Part shown: positions 34,905 to 43,235 of the stretch, piece after piece | How positions within the stretch are numbered: the first letter of the stretch is position 1 | Layout: the number at the start of each line of letters is the position of its first letter | DNA from: Algoriphagus sp. | GTDB taxonomy: Bacteria > Bacteroidota > Bacteroidia > Cytophagales > Cyclobacteriaceae | Direction of reading: 5' to 3' | NCBI GenBank assembly: GCA_023653075.1 | Contig: JAMNXQ010000002.1 | Location: 62,001 to 126,000, forward strand | DNA length: 64,000 bases | Translations under genes and position numbers: made by a program | The notes under the pieces: generated by a model | The model's database searches: none | What the model saw: only the letters and a program-made list of their open reading frames with translations | What the model was told of the DNA's origin: nothing

Positions 34905-35441
34905 ATGGAACCTAGTCATTTTTACATGAAGACATTTTCACTGCCTTACAAAGGCGAATATCCTCCTTATTACGAAACCTACATTTCGAAACTCGCTGAG
35001 GCGAATTTTTCAGAATTGTTGCTTGCTCAAATCGAGCAAGTGAAAACGCTCTTGAGTTCCAAGCCAGCAGGCTGGGAAGATACTCCCTATGCCCCAGGTA
35101 AGTGGAGTCCCAAGGAGGTCCTTGGTCATTGCATCGATACCGAGCGGATCATGACCTTTCGAGCGCTTTGCATTGCTAGAGGAGATAAAAGTTTTTTTCC
35201 TGGATTTGACCAAGATCCTTATGTCACGCAAGGCCAATTTGATGACGTGCCGATGGAGTTACTACTAGCAGATTTTGTCAATCAACGTAAGGCTATTCTC
35301 AGCTTAATTCAAACATTACCAGAGCCTTCTTTTCAAGAAATTGGCAATGCCAATGGCAACCCCATGAGTACTCGTGCGCTGCTTTGGATCATTCCAGGAC
35401 ATTTTATGCATCATTTTCAAGTACTTCAACAAGCCTATTGA
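34905..35441 (+). CDS. DinB-family protein
   Basis: 178 residues (or 171 from the in-frame ATG at 34926). The DinB/YfiT four-helix bundle has its three metal-binding His visible in GHCIDTERIMTFRAL and IPGHFMHHFQVL. Such proteins include thiol-dependent metalloenzymes such as bacillithiol transferases; a specific role is not shown here. Its TGA overlaps the ATG of the PhzF gene by one base, so the pair is translationally coupled. Confidence 0.88.
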   Translation: MEPSHFYMKTFSLPYKGEYPPYYETYISKLAEANFSELLLAQIEQVKTLLSSKPAGWEDTPYAPGKWSPKEVLGHCIDTERIMTFRALCIARGDKSFFPGFDQDPYVTQGQFDDVPMELLLADFVNQRKAILSLIQTLPEPSFQEIGNANGNPMSTRALLWIIPGHFMHHFQVLQQAY

Positions 35442-36190
35442 TGGGACAACTAGCGATTGCAATTTTAGATGCTTTTTCCGATCAGCCCTTTTCAGGAAAT
35501 CCTGCCGGGGTTTGCCTCTTGGAAAACTCCATTTCTCAGGCTCTGATGCAGCAAATTGCGATGGAGATGAACCTGAGCGAAACTGCCTTTGTGGAGCGTA
35601 CTTCAGACCCAAGGATCTTTTCCCTGCGCTGGTTTACCCCGGCAGTTGAAGTGGACCTCTGTGGACATGCGACGCTCGCCTCTGCCTCTTGGATGTTTCA
35701 CGAAGGTTGGGTGAAACCTGAGGATACGATCCACTTTCAAACTCGGTCTGGAATCCTTTCCGTTACAAAAAATGGGGAAGGGGTAGGTATGGACTTCCCA
35801 CTGATTCCAACTGAGGTGGATACGCACCCAAACCACGCAAGGACCCTTTTTGGTGCTGTCCTTGTGCAGGCGGCAAGGCTGCGGGGGAATTGGATTTTTG
35901 AATTGGAGGATGAGGTGGTTGTACGGAATTTAGTCCCTGACTTTGCTGTGCTCGCTGCCACCAGTGAAGAGGGATTTATTGTGACTGCTGCAGGATCCAG
36001 TGAATATGATCTGGTGAGTAGGTATTTTGGTCCCAACTTAGGAATAAATGAGGATCCAGTAACAGGATTTGCGCACTGTGCTTTGGTGGATTACTGGTAC
36101 AAGAAAACAGGGAAAACGAGTTTCAAGGCTTACCAAGCAAGCAAACGAGGGGGGCTTTATTTTTGGAAAAAAAAGGAGATCGGGTCCTAA
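35441..36190 (+). CDS. PhzF-family isomerase/epimerase-like protein
   Basis: 249 residues, a little short of the usual 260-290. It has the PhzF signatures: start LAIAILDAFSDQPFSGNPAGVCLL, catalytic Glu in MNLSETAFVE, RWFTPAVEVDLCGHATLASA, and the second-half NEDPVTGFAHCALVDYW. PhzF proteins have the diaminopimelate epimerase fold; apart from phenazine synthesis most have no known substrate. No phenazine genes are present. I chose the ATG overlapping the DinB stop; an upstream in-frame ATG lies inside dinB. Confidence 0.92.
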   Translation: MGQLAIAILDAFSDQPFSGNPAGVCLLENSISQALMQQIAMEMNLSETAFVERTSDPRIFSLRWFTPAVEVDLCGHATLASASWMFHEGWVKPEDTIHFQTRSGILSVTKNGEGVGMDFPLIPTEVDTHPNHARTLFGAVLVQAARLRGNWIFELEDEVVVRNLVPDFAVLAATSEEGFIVTAAGSSEYDLVSRYFGPNLGINEDPVTGFAHCALVDYWYKKTGKTSFKAYQASKRGGLYFWKKKEIGS

Positions 36191-36241
36191 TCCAAGGGAA
36201 AGCCGTTGTGGTCTTAAAAGGGCTCCTTTCTATTTAAACCC

Positions 36242-36961
36242 ATGGCAACCCAAGAGCGTGTTCGTGCCCATGTAAAAAAAGTCGCTGGCCATATCAATGC
36301 CTACCTGGTCCATGATTTGAGTTTTGTAGTCTTGTTGGTGATTTTGCTTTTTATTGTCTTCGTTTTGCCAGTTTTGATCGAATATGGACATGTAGACATG
36401 CTAGTTGTCAATCTTGTGTTCCTCTTCCTGTTTTTCACTGGAATTTGGTCTTGCAACAATCGCTTTTTGGTGGTGTTGACCAGCTCACTATTTGTTGCGC
36501 AAGTCATGCTCAAACTACTTCGAATTGGAGAAATACAACAGGATCTGTACTTACTCGAACGAATCGTAGGCATCTTGAATATGGGGGTGTTTACCTTTTT
36601 AAACGTACGGCTTTTGTTCCGAAACCAAGAAGTGAATTTGTATCGGGTGATTGGTGCCATCAATGTGTATTTGCTTGTGGCTATCATGGGGGCCTTTGGC
36701 TTTGAAATCATTCACCTGACCATTGGGAGTTCCATTGAAAACTTGAATCAATCGCTGACATCCAAACCTATAACCGGAGCGGAAGAAGATTTTGCAGGCC
36801 ACTTGTATTTTAGTTTGGTCAGTTTAACTACCGTAGGGTTTGGGGATTACACCCCTGTGAATATTCTATCTAAAATGCTCGCTGTATTTCTTTCAACCCT
36901 TGGAATCTTGTATCCTACGGTGGTGATTGCACGATTGGTAGGGGCAGGCTCAAGAAATTGA
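36242..36961 (+). CDS. potassium channel family protein (ion channel pore domain)
   Basis: 239 residues. Hydrophobic segments can be placed at about residues 23-43, 49-67, 73-91, 100-115 and 135-156, then the pore loop with selectivity filter TVGFGD (in SLTTVGFGDYTPVN) and a last helix LAVFLSTLGILYPTVVIARLV. It therefore resembles a six-helix K+ channel subunit without a clear S4 Arg/Lys ladder and without an RCK domain. It should conduct K+ across the inner membrane. Its neighbours are not functionally related. Confidence 0.88.
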   Translation: MATQERVRAHVKKVAGHINAYLVHDLSFVVLLVILLFIVFVLPVLIEYGHVDMLVVNLVFLFLFFTGIWSCNNRFLVVLTSSLFVAQVMLKLLRIGEIQQDLYLLERIVGILNMGVFTFLNVRLLFRNQEVNLYRVIGAINVYLLVAIMGAFGFEIIHLTIGSSIENLNQSLTSKPITGAEEDFAGHLYFSLVSLTTVGFGDYTPVNILSKMLAVFLSTLGILYPTVVIARLVGAGSRN

Positions 36962-37040
36962 ATCAGAGGATTACCAGTCCTGTAAATTATTATTCACTAC
37001 TCTCAAAAAAATGTTAATTACCGTTCAAATGCCTTACACT

Positions 37041-38525
37041 ATGAAAAAACAACTCTTAACTGCGTTTTTAATGCTCACCGTGTGCTCGGTGATGGCGCAG
37101 ACCACTCGTAAAATCGAAGTGGAATCCAAGGTAGAATCTACCTCCGAAGTCATGATTAAAGGTAAGCGTGTACCTTACAAAGCCACTGCAGGTACCCAGC
37201 CTGTTTGGGATGAGAAAGGTGAGCCTATCGCTTCTTTATTTTATACCTACTACGAGCGAACAGATGTAGTAGACCGCAGCAAAAGACCCTTGGTGGTTAG
37301 CTTCAATGGTGGACCTGGTTCCGCTTCCATCTGGATGCACTTGGCCTATACAGGCCCAGTGGTATTGAATATTGATGACGAAGGATACCCTGTTCAGCCT
37401 TATGGAACCAAGTCAAACCCACATTCCATCTTGGATGTAGCGGACATTGTCTACATTGATCCGGTGAATACGGGTTATTCCCGTATAGTAAAGGAAGATA
37501 CGCCTCGCAGCACCTTTTTCGGAATCAATGCGGATATCAAATACCTAGCGGATTGGGTCAATACCTTTGTAACCCGTCAGAATCGTTGGGCTTCCCCGAA
37601 GTATTTGATTGGGGAAAGTTACGGTACCACCCGCGTAGCGGGCTTGGTTTCTCAGTTGCAGAATTCCCATTGGATGTATTTCAATGGAGTGATCTTGGTG
37701 TCTCCGACAGACATGGGAATCTTGCGTGATGGCCCCGTGAAAATGGCAAACTATTGGCCATACTATGCTGCTACTGCCTGGTACCACAAGGCCCTTCCAG
37801 CAGCATTGCAAGCCAAGGATTTGGATGAAATTCTAGCCATCGTAGAACCAATGGCGGTGAACGAGATTTTGCCTGCCATGGCCAAAGGAGGATTGCTTTC
37901 TGAAGCAGAGCGTGAAGCCATTGCTACCAAAATGGCCTATTACTCTGGATTGAGCAAGGAATCTATTCTTCAGCACAACTTAATGGTGCCGACTAGCTTT
38001 TTCTGGAAGGAATTGCTTCGCAGCAGAGATGGAATGACTGTGGGTCGTTTGGATAGCCGTTACAAAGGATTTGACCGTATGGAAGCAGGAGATCGCTACG
38101 ATTTCGATCCAGCCTTGACGAGCTGGAACCATGCCTTTGCCCCAGCTTTCAATCTTTACGCCAAGAATGTACTCAAGTACACTACCGACTTGACCTACAA
38201 CCTTTTTGGCCCAGTGAACCCATGGGATCGGAGCAACGAAAACACTGCGAACGACCTAGGAACGGCCATGAGACAAAATCCATACCTACATTTGATGGTT
38301 CAGTCTGGCTATTTTGATGGAGGAACGGACTACTTCAATGCGAAGTACAGCACGTGGCACATCGATCCGAATGGAAAAATGAAAGAGCGAATCGATTTCA
38401 AAGGATACCGTTCGGGACACATGATGTACTTGCGTGCCGAAGACTTGGCTACCTCCAACGAGGATATCCGTCAGTTTATTCAGAAATCCGCTGTGGCTCC
38501 TGGAGAAGCAGCGAAGTACAAGTAA
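37041..38525 (+). CDS. S10-family serine carboxypeptidase, exported
   Basis: 494 residues from the ATG that gives a clean signal peptide (MKKQLLTAFLMLTVCSVMAQ); two in-frame ATGs lie up to 30 bp upstream. The family block VSFNGGPGSASIWMHL (88-101), nucleophile Ser193 in LIGESYGTTRVAG, the Asp in SGYFDGGTDYFNAKY and the His in YRSGHMMYLRAEDL form the catalytic triad. It is an acid-type carboxypeptidase acting outside the cytoplasm. It is monocistronic with a strong terminator. Confidence 0.93.
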   Translation: MKKQLLTAFLMLTVCSVMAQTTRKIEVESKVESTSEVMIKGKRVPYKATAGTQPVWDEKGEPIASLFYTYYERTDVVDRSKRPLVVSFNGGPGSASIWMHLAYTGPVVLNIDDEGYPVQPYGTKSNPHSILDVADIVYIDPVNTGYSRIVKEDTPRSTFFGINADIKYLADWVNTFVTRQNRWASPKYLIGESYGTTRVAGLVSQLQNSHWMYFNGVILVSPTDMGILRDGPVKMANYWPYYAATAWYHKALPAALQAKDLDEILAIVEPMAVNEILPAMAKGGLLSEAEREAIATKMAYYSGLSKESILQHNLMVPTSFFWKELLRSRDGMTVGRLDSRYKGFDRMEAGDRYDFDPALTSWNHAFAPAFNLYAKNVLKYTTDLTYNLFGPVNPWDRSNENTANDLGTAMRQNPYLHLMVQSGYFDGGTDYFNAKYSTWHIDPNGKMKERIDFKGYRSGHMMYLRAEDLATSNEDIRQFIQKSAVAPGEAAKYK

Positions 38526-38549
38526 TCCATAGGTTTAGCAAAGTAGAAT

Positions 38550-38576
38550 GGGTCCTGAGTCATCAGGACCCTTTTT
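38550..38576 (+). terminator. terminator of the S10 peptidase gene
   Basis: A perfect 9-bp stem (GGGTCCTGA 38550-38558 with TCAGGACCC 38563-38571) with GTCA loop and five T, 24 bp past the stop and 2 bp before the convergent gluQ stop. Confidence 0.9.
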
Positions 38577-38578
38577 CG

Positions 38579-39457
38579 TTAGGGAAGTGCCAGTTCGGAA
38601 AACTCTGGAAAAGACTGGATTTCTTCATGAAGGCCCAAACTTTTTCCCATTAGCTGCAATACATCCCTTAGGGTTTTGCCTTCCTGACGAAGCTGTCGGA
38701 TAGAAAATGCTCCCGCTGATTTGGAGAGTTTACTTTGATCTGGACCTTTGAGTAGGGGGTGGTGGTAAAAAGTAGTTTTCGCAAATTCTTCTTTTCCTAG
38801 AATGCGTGCTAAGTCAAGTTGGCCTAGGGTGGAAGGAAACAAATCCTGCCCTCGTACAATCAGATCCACTCCAAAGTAGATGTCATCTACCAAGGAACTG
38901 AGTTGGTAGGCGGGATTTTTATCTTTTTTACGAACGACATAACAGCTTGCTTCCTCTGGAATTAGCGCTGATTTCTGAGTATCTGGGTAGGCGATGTAAT
39001 CCAGGAAATCCGCGTCCAAGGTATTGATTCTCCAGGCGGCTTCATTTTTGTCGAGAGGCATTCGACGGTCCAAGCATTGTCCTAAATAAATGCCTCTTGG
39101 GTCGATTTGAAGGATTTGACTTTTGGTGCAGGTACAGGAAAAAAGAAGTCGACTTTGCTGGACTTGCTCCAGCGCAGCTTGGTATAGTGGCCTGCGTTCT
39201 TGCTGGGTCCACTGGCTTTCAAACTCGGCTATTGAACTTGGACCTTGGTGAATTTGAATTTCTAGAAAGTCTAGCGTATCCAAAATGTCCTGAACATATT
39301 CCTGTCGGTACCGCTCTCGATCCAAATCATCAATTCGAAGGAGGATTTTTGCTCCGTGCTTCTCAGCAAAGGCTTTGGTGAGGAGAAAGGAATAGGCGTT
39401 GCCAAGGTGTAAAAAACCACTAGGGGTGGGGGCGATTCGGGTCTGAGCAAACTTCAT
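38579..39457 (-). CDS. gluQ: glutamyl-Q tRNA(Asp) synthetase
   Basis: 292 residues, the length of GluQRS (truncated GluRS without anticodon-binding domain). The HIGH-type motif is APTPSGFLHLGNAYSF, the KMSKS-type motif is QSKLSKSAGAFS, and a zinc-site-like set of Cys is in FSCTCTKSQ and YLGQCLD. It attaches glutamate to queuosine at position 34 of tRNA-Asp. Both tRNA-Asp copies in this window have the GUC anticodon that carries this modification. Monocistronic, convergent with the S10 gene. Confidence 0.92.
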   Translation of the reverse strand: MKFAQTRIAPTPSGFLHLGNAYSFLLTKAFAEKHGAKILLRIDDLDRERYRQEYVQDILDTLDFLEIQIHQGPSSIAEFESQWTQQERRPLYQAALEQVQQSRLLFSCTCTKSQILQIDPRGIYLGQCLDRRMPLDKNEAAWRINTLDADFLDYIAYPDTQKSALIPEEASCYVVRKKDKNPAYQLSSLVDDIYFGVDLIVRGQDLFPSTLGQLDLARILGKEEFAKTTFYHHPLLKGPDQSKLSKSAGAFSIRQLRQEGKTLRDVLQLMGKSLGLHEEIQSFPEFSELALP

Positions 39458-39572
39458 GCACCAAAGTTAAGAGATTCCTGGAAGTGGGATATCTTGAAAA
39501 TTAGGCAGAATTAAAGTTCTTTAACAGGAAAACATTTTTCGACTTCTGGGGACTGTCTACTTTTGAGCAATC

Positions 39573-40304
39573 ATGAAGTATTGCCTCCTAATCGTCATCT
39601 ATTTTTTTGGTCTGGTCAACCTCTGTGCGCAAGGTCGCTATTCAGGAAATGTGGTCGATGCTTGGGATAAGAAATACGTAGAAGGCGTGGTCGTGACCAA
39701 TGGAAAAGGTGAAGAAGCCAAAACCAATGCTCGGGGTTATTTTTCCATTTCCTCCTTAATGGGCGACACCCTTGTTTTTAATTTCCCTGGTTTTTTGGAG
39801 AAAAAATGGGTAGCCACCTCTGAATATTTCCTATTTATTGAATTGCAGGATCGTGCGCGTCTGCTGCCCACTTTTCAAGTGAAGGCTGAGCCCTATAGCT
39901 TTCGATTTAAGGATGGAAAATTGATTTTGATCGAGGAGCCATCTCTTGAAGACAGCCCTTTGAGCCAGCAAGTGGGAATAGGAGTAGATCCCAGTTCGCC
40001 CAATCCTGGATTCGCCATCTATGGGCCGATCAGTTACTTTACGAAGCGGAATCGGCAACTTCGAGCTTATGAAAAGCGAATGGAATGGGAGAAGCGGCGC
40101 CAAGGATACCTCGAGGTAATTGATTCGGATTCGCTACGCACTTCTCTAATGGATACCTATCAACTGGATCGTAAGGAATGGGATGACTTGATCCTCTTAT
40201 TCAATGCATTTCATGCTTCACATGAATTCCTAGATTGGCCGAAAGCACGTGTGCTAGAAGGCCTATTAACTTTTTTTAGACTAGAAGCGGTACTTGAAGA
40301 TTAG
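39573..40304 (+). CDS. exported protein with carboxypeptidase-like regulatory domain
   Basis: 243 residues with a signal peptide (ends NLCAQ near residue 20), then a CarboxypepD_reg-like domain (RYSGNVVDAWDKKYVEGVVVTN, TNARGYFSISSLMGDTLVFNFPGF). The rest has no recognised domain; the segment ARLLPTFQVKAEPYSF resembles the linker before a TonB plug, but no barrel follows. The C-terminal part is charged and helical (ERRQ-type, KRMEWEKRRQGYLEV). Similar short proteins are widespread in Bacteroidota with unknown role. The stop overlaps the convergent DUF4442 gene by 4 bp. Confidence 0.8.
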   Translation: MKYCLLIVIYFFGLVNLCAQGRYSGNVVDAWDKKYVEGVVVTNGKGEEAKTNARGYFSISSLMGDTLVFNFPGFLEKKWVATSEYFLFIELQDRARLLPTFQVKAEPYSFRFKDGKLILIEEPSLEDSPLSQQVGIGVDPSSPNPGFAIYGPISYFTKRNRQLRAYEKRMEWEKRRQGYLEVIDSDSLRTSLMDTYQLDRKEWDDLILLFNAFHASHEFLDWPKARVLEGLLTFFRLEAVLED

Positions 40305-40798
40305 TTTTTCCGCTTGAAGGACCAAGTAATAAAAAAGCGAGCCACTTCTTCTCCAGCTTTGTTTTTGCCAATGGAAAGTAGGGTCAATTGATTGGTCTCT
40401 CCAGGCTGGAGCGATTCGATTAGGCTATACAATTCTGCTCCCTGCTCGCAGGTGAACAAAATTGTAGTATTCGCCTTTTTGCGGTATTCCGCCCTAAAAT
40501 CCACCACAAGCATGCTGAAGGATCCTTTTCCCGCTAGGGCCAGTTGACACAAGGCCCCGGTGCTGAGTTCGGCTGCACCTGCTAGCGCAGCAAAATAGAT
40601 AGATTTGAAGGGGTTTTGACTTCTCCAGAAATAGGGAATGCTTACCTGGCATTTTTGGCTATCCAGCTGAATCACCTTCAATCTCCAAAATAGGGCCGTT
40701 GGCAGTTTGAAGAGCATCGCAAACCAAAAGACAACTGGATTTTTCATCCTTTTTTGGTAGGTAAGAGCGGCAGGAGAAAGGAGGGTGTTTGTTGACAT
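40301..40798 (-). CDS. DUF4442 (hotdog-fold thioesterase-like) protein
   Basis: 165 residues from ATG 40798; the frame remains open upstream but the extra residues look non-coding. The hotdog pattern is KVIQLDSQKCQVSIPYFWRSQNPFKSIYFAALAGAAELSTGAL, with the hydrophobic helix packed in the middle, ending in ARFFITWSFKRK. DUF4442 proteins are related to PaaI-type thioesterases, but no substrate is known. It lies 34 bp downstream of the exonuclease gene and is probably the last gene of the mpl-exonuclease-DUF4442 run. Confidence 0.82.
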   Translation of the reverse strand: MSTNTLLSPAALTYQKRMKNPVVFWFAMLFKLPTALFWRLKVIQLDSQKCQVSIPYFWRSQNPFKSIYFAALAGAAELSTGALCQLALAGKGSFSMLVVDFRAEYRKKANTTILFTCEQGAELYSLIESLQPGETNQLTLLSIGKNKAGEEVARFFITWSFKRKN

Positions 40799-40832
40799 GG
40801 GAGTGGTTCTGAAGTAAAAAACGTAGGTATTT

Positions 40833-41639
40833 TTAACGGGTATTGAAGCCACGCAACTTGATTTGGGTGAGTTTTCGTTTGGTGTCCAAGGGAAAATCAC
40901 CTTTCATCATCCATTCGTAATAGCCCGGCTCTTCCTGGAGTGCCTGTTCGATGGTTTTCCCCTTGTGCTTGCCAAAATTGAAGATCTCCTGTCCTTGAGC
41001 ATTGAATACAAATCGGCCAGCCAAGTCAACCATTCGTTCATTTACTAAGGCATGGACTTTTTTCATGTCATTTTCCATTACTCCTAATTTATTACCCTGC
41101 AAGTCTTCTACAGATTCCCCGAGGTAGCGTTCGATTTGAGCACGGAATACATCCACTGTAGCCAAGGTATCCGCCTCAGCGCTATGGGCATTTTCCAATT
41201 TTTTACCGCAATAGAACTTGTAAGCTGCACTCAAATTTCTTTTTTCCATCAGGTGAAAGATCTTTTGGGCATCGAGCAGGTTGCGCTTGTCTAGATCGAA
41301 GTCGATTCCAGAGCGAAGAAATTCCTCTACAAGTAAGGGGATGTCGTATTTCAACACATTGAATCCAGCCAAATCCGATTGCCCGATAAATTGAAAAACT
41401 TCCTGGGCCAAGTCTTTGAAATAGGGTTCATTTTTGAGATCCTTGTCATACAATCCATGAATTAGGGAGGCTTCCAAAGGAATGGGAATGCCGGGATTTA
41501 CGCGTCGGGTGTAGATTTGTTGCCCTCCGTCGGGATTGAGTTTGACGATTGAAATCTCCACAATTCGGTCGGTAGATACGTTGGTACCTGTTGCCTCCAG
41601 ATCAAAAAAAGCAATTGAATTTTTAAGGTTGAGCTGCAT
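40833..41639 (-). CDS. DnaQ-like DEDDh 3'-5' exonuclease
   Basis: 268 residues. The ExoI motif is AFFDLEATGTNVSTDRIVEIS (DxE), ExoII is AGFNVLKYDIPLLVEEF, and ExoIII is HSAEADTLATVDVF (HxxxxxD). The C-terminus has a separate block, FNFGKHKGKTIEQALQEEPG, typical of exonuclease-X/DUF3820-like tails. It should degrade single-stranded DNA or act in proofreading or RNA turnover. Its start overlaps the mpl 3' end by 17 bp. Confidence 0.9.
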   Translation of the reverse strand: MQLNLKNSIAFFDLEATGTNVSTDRIVEISIVKLNPDGGQQIYTRRVNPGIPIPLEASLIHGLYDKDLKNEPYFKDLAQEVFQFIGQSDLAGFNVLKYDIPLLVEEFLRSGIDFDLDKRNLLDAQKIFHLMEKRNLSAAYKFYCGKKLENAHSAEADTLATVDVFRAQIERYLGESVEDLQGNKLGVMENDMKKVHALVNERMVDLAGRFVFNAQGQEIFNFGKHKGKTIEQALQEEPGYYEWMMKGDFPLDTKRKLTQIKLRGFNTR

Positions 41640-42996
41640 AAGAACGAAATTTTTGTTTGAGTGGCTCCAAGTTCAGGTTGTCGTAATTCCCCGAACTCAT
41701 AAGTAAGAGGTTGGTATCAGTATATTCTTGTGCAAGTAGGTATTCGCCCAAGGCACTGCTATCGGTAAATAGGATCAGGTCTTTCCGTTGAAAACCATTG
41801 CGGAGCATTTCTTCGGACAGGAGTTCCAATTTTTTTAAGGCTACTGCATGGGGATTCAAATAGATTACTGCGGTATCCGCTTGATCCATGCTGTGTGCAT
41901 AGTTGGGAAGAAAGTCTTTGTTGAGCGAAGAATAAGTATGGAGCTCCTGAACTGCTAGAAGACGGCGTTTCGGAAATTGATTTTTAACTGCATTTACGGT
42001 AGCCTTCAGCTTGGAGGGTGCGTGGGCAAAATCTCGAAAAAGAATTCCTGAATCGTGTTTTACAAGGATTTCTTGACGCTTGGCAGCTCCTTTGAATCCT
42101 TGAATGGAGGCATAGAATTTTTCTCGAGGAAGTCCTAGCGCTTCGCAAATATGGAGGGCTCCTTGTAGATTTTGAAGGTTGTGCTCTCCGAAAATTTCGA
42201 TCTCCAGTTCTCCATCCGGAGTAAGTAAGCTGGTCTTTCCATCTTGGATTTGGGAAGGATGGGCTTGGTAGCCTATTTTTTTTCCTGGGCTCGGAGATTT
42301 TTCTGCTGCTTCCTTGACCAATGAATCTGCGCTGCAGTAGATCAGGCTACCCGAGGCAGGAGTTCGGTCCATGAGTAGGGAAAATTGCTTTTTGTAGTCT
42401 TCGAAATCTGGAAATACATTAAAATGATCCCAAGCGATGCCACTTACCAAAAGGATTTCGTGTTGGTAATGGAAAAATTTCGGAGTACGGTCAATTGGAG
42501 AAGTGAGGTATTCATCCCCTTCAATGACGATGATGGGGGCATCCGAGAGGCGAACCATCAAATCGAAGCCTTCGATTTGTGCGCCTACCAAGTAGTCAAA
42601 GTTCATGCCTTGATCCTTCAAAACATGCAAAATCATGGAGGTAATGGAGGTTTTGCCATGGCTACCTGCAATGACTACTCTTTTTTTGTCTTGGCTTTGA
42701 TTGAAGATAAACTCGGGGAATGAATACACTGGAATTCCTAATTCCTGAGCGCGGATCAATTCTGGATTGTCTATCCGTGCATGCATTCCCAGCAGGACGC
42801 CATCTAGTTGGGTATGAATTTTTTCTGGAAACCAACCTTGGGCTTTTGGAAGAATTCCAGCCTTTTGAAGGCGAGTTTTGGAAGGTTCGTAGATTTCATC
42901 GTCGCTACCCGTTACTTGGCACCCTTTTTCCAATAGGGCCAAGGCAAGGTTGTGCATGACTGCGCCTCCGATAGCAATGAAATGGTACTGTTTCAT
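41623..42996 (-). CDS. mpl: UDP-N-acetylmuramate:L-Ala-gamma-D-Glu-meso-DAP ligase
   Basis: 457 residues, a Mur ligase with the Mpl features. It has the N-terminal Rossmann part HFIAIGGAVMHNLALALLEKGCQVTGSDDEIYEPSKTRL, the ATP P-loop IAGSHGKTSITSM, and IEGDEYLTSPIDRTPKF, which distinguishes Mpl from MurC. It reattaches recycled murein tripeptide to UDP-MurNAc in the cytoplasm. It is the first gene of a run with the exonuclease, divergent from dnaB across 239 bp with no clear promoter for this strand. Confidence 0.92.
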   Translation of the reverse strand: MKQYHFIAIGGAVMHNLALALLEKGCQVTGSDDEIYEPSKTRLQKAGILPKAQGWFPEKIHTQLDGVLLGMHARIDNPELIRAQELGIPVYSFPEFIFNQSQDKKRVVIAGSHGKTSITSMILHVLKDQGMNFDYLVGAQIEGFDLMVRLSDAPIIVIEGDEYLTSPIDRTPKFFHYQHEILLVSGIAWDHFNVFPDFEDYKKQFSLLMDRTPASGSLIYCSADSLVKEAAEKSPSPGKKIGYQAHPSQIQDGKTSLLTPDGELEIEIFGEHNLQNLQGALHICEALGLPREKFYASIQGFKGAAKRQEILVKHDSGILFRDFAHAPSKLKATVNAVKNQFPKRRLLAVQELHTYSSLNKDFLPNYAHSMDQADTAVIYLNPHAVALKKLELLSEEMLRNGFQRKDLILFTDSSALGEYLLAQEYTDTNLLLMSSGNYDNLNLEPLKQKFRSYAAQP

Positions 42997-43223
42997 AAAC
43001 GTAAAATCCTTGTTTTTAGTTATTCAAACTTAGGTAAAAAACCTTGCAGCGCGTGTTTCAAGAAAGAATTGTTTTTTGATGGTGTACTCAATTGGAATGG
43101 TTCCACGTTTTTTAAAAGGCCCTGTACTTGCATTAGGTTGGTATTGGGTTTTTCCTAGAACCGCACTTTTGTCCTGTTGATAACTTAGGGAAAAATTGTT
43201 TAAAACTCTTGACTTCTAGCTGG

Positions 43224-43231
43224 TAAATTTG
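43224..43231 (+). promoter_or_regulatory. possible -7 box directly before dnaB
   Basis: TAAATTTG matches TAnnTTTG and ends 4 bp before the dnaB ATG. The nearest TTG elements are 12 and 25 bp away, outside the usual spacing. If used, the mRNA would be leaderless or nearly so. Confidence 0.4.
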
Positions 43232-43235
43232 AATT

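Noticed and set aside
35384-35440. Upstream ATG for the PhzF gene inside dinB
   Set aside because: The ATG at 35441 overlaps the dinB stop and gives the family N-terminus; the extra 19 residues would be the dinB sequence in another frame.
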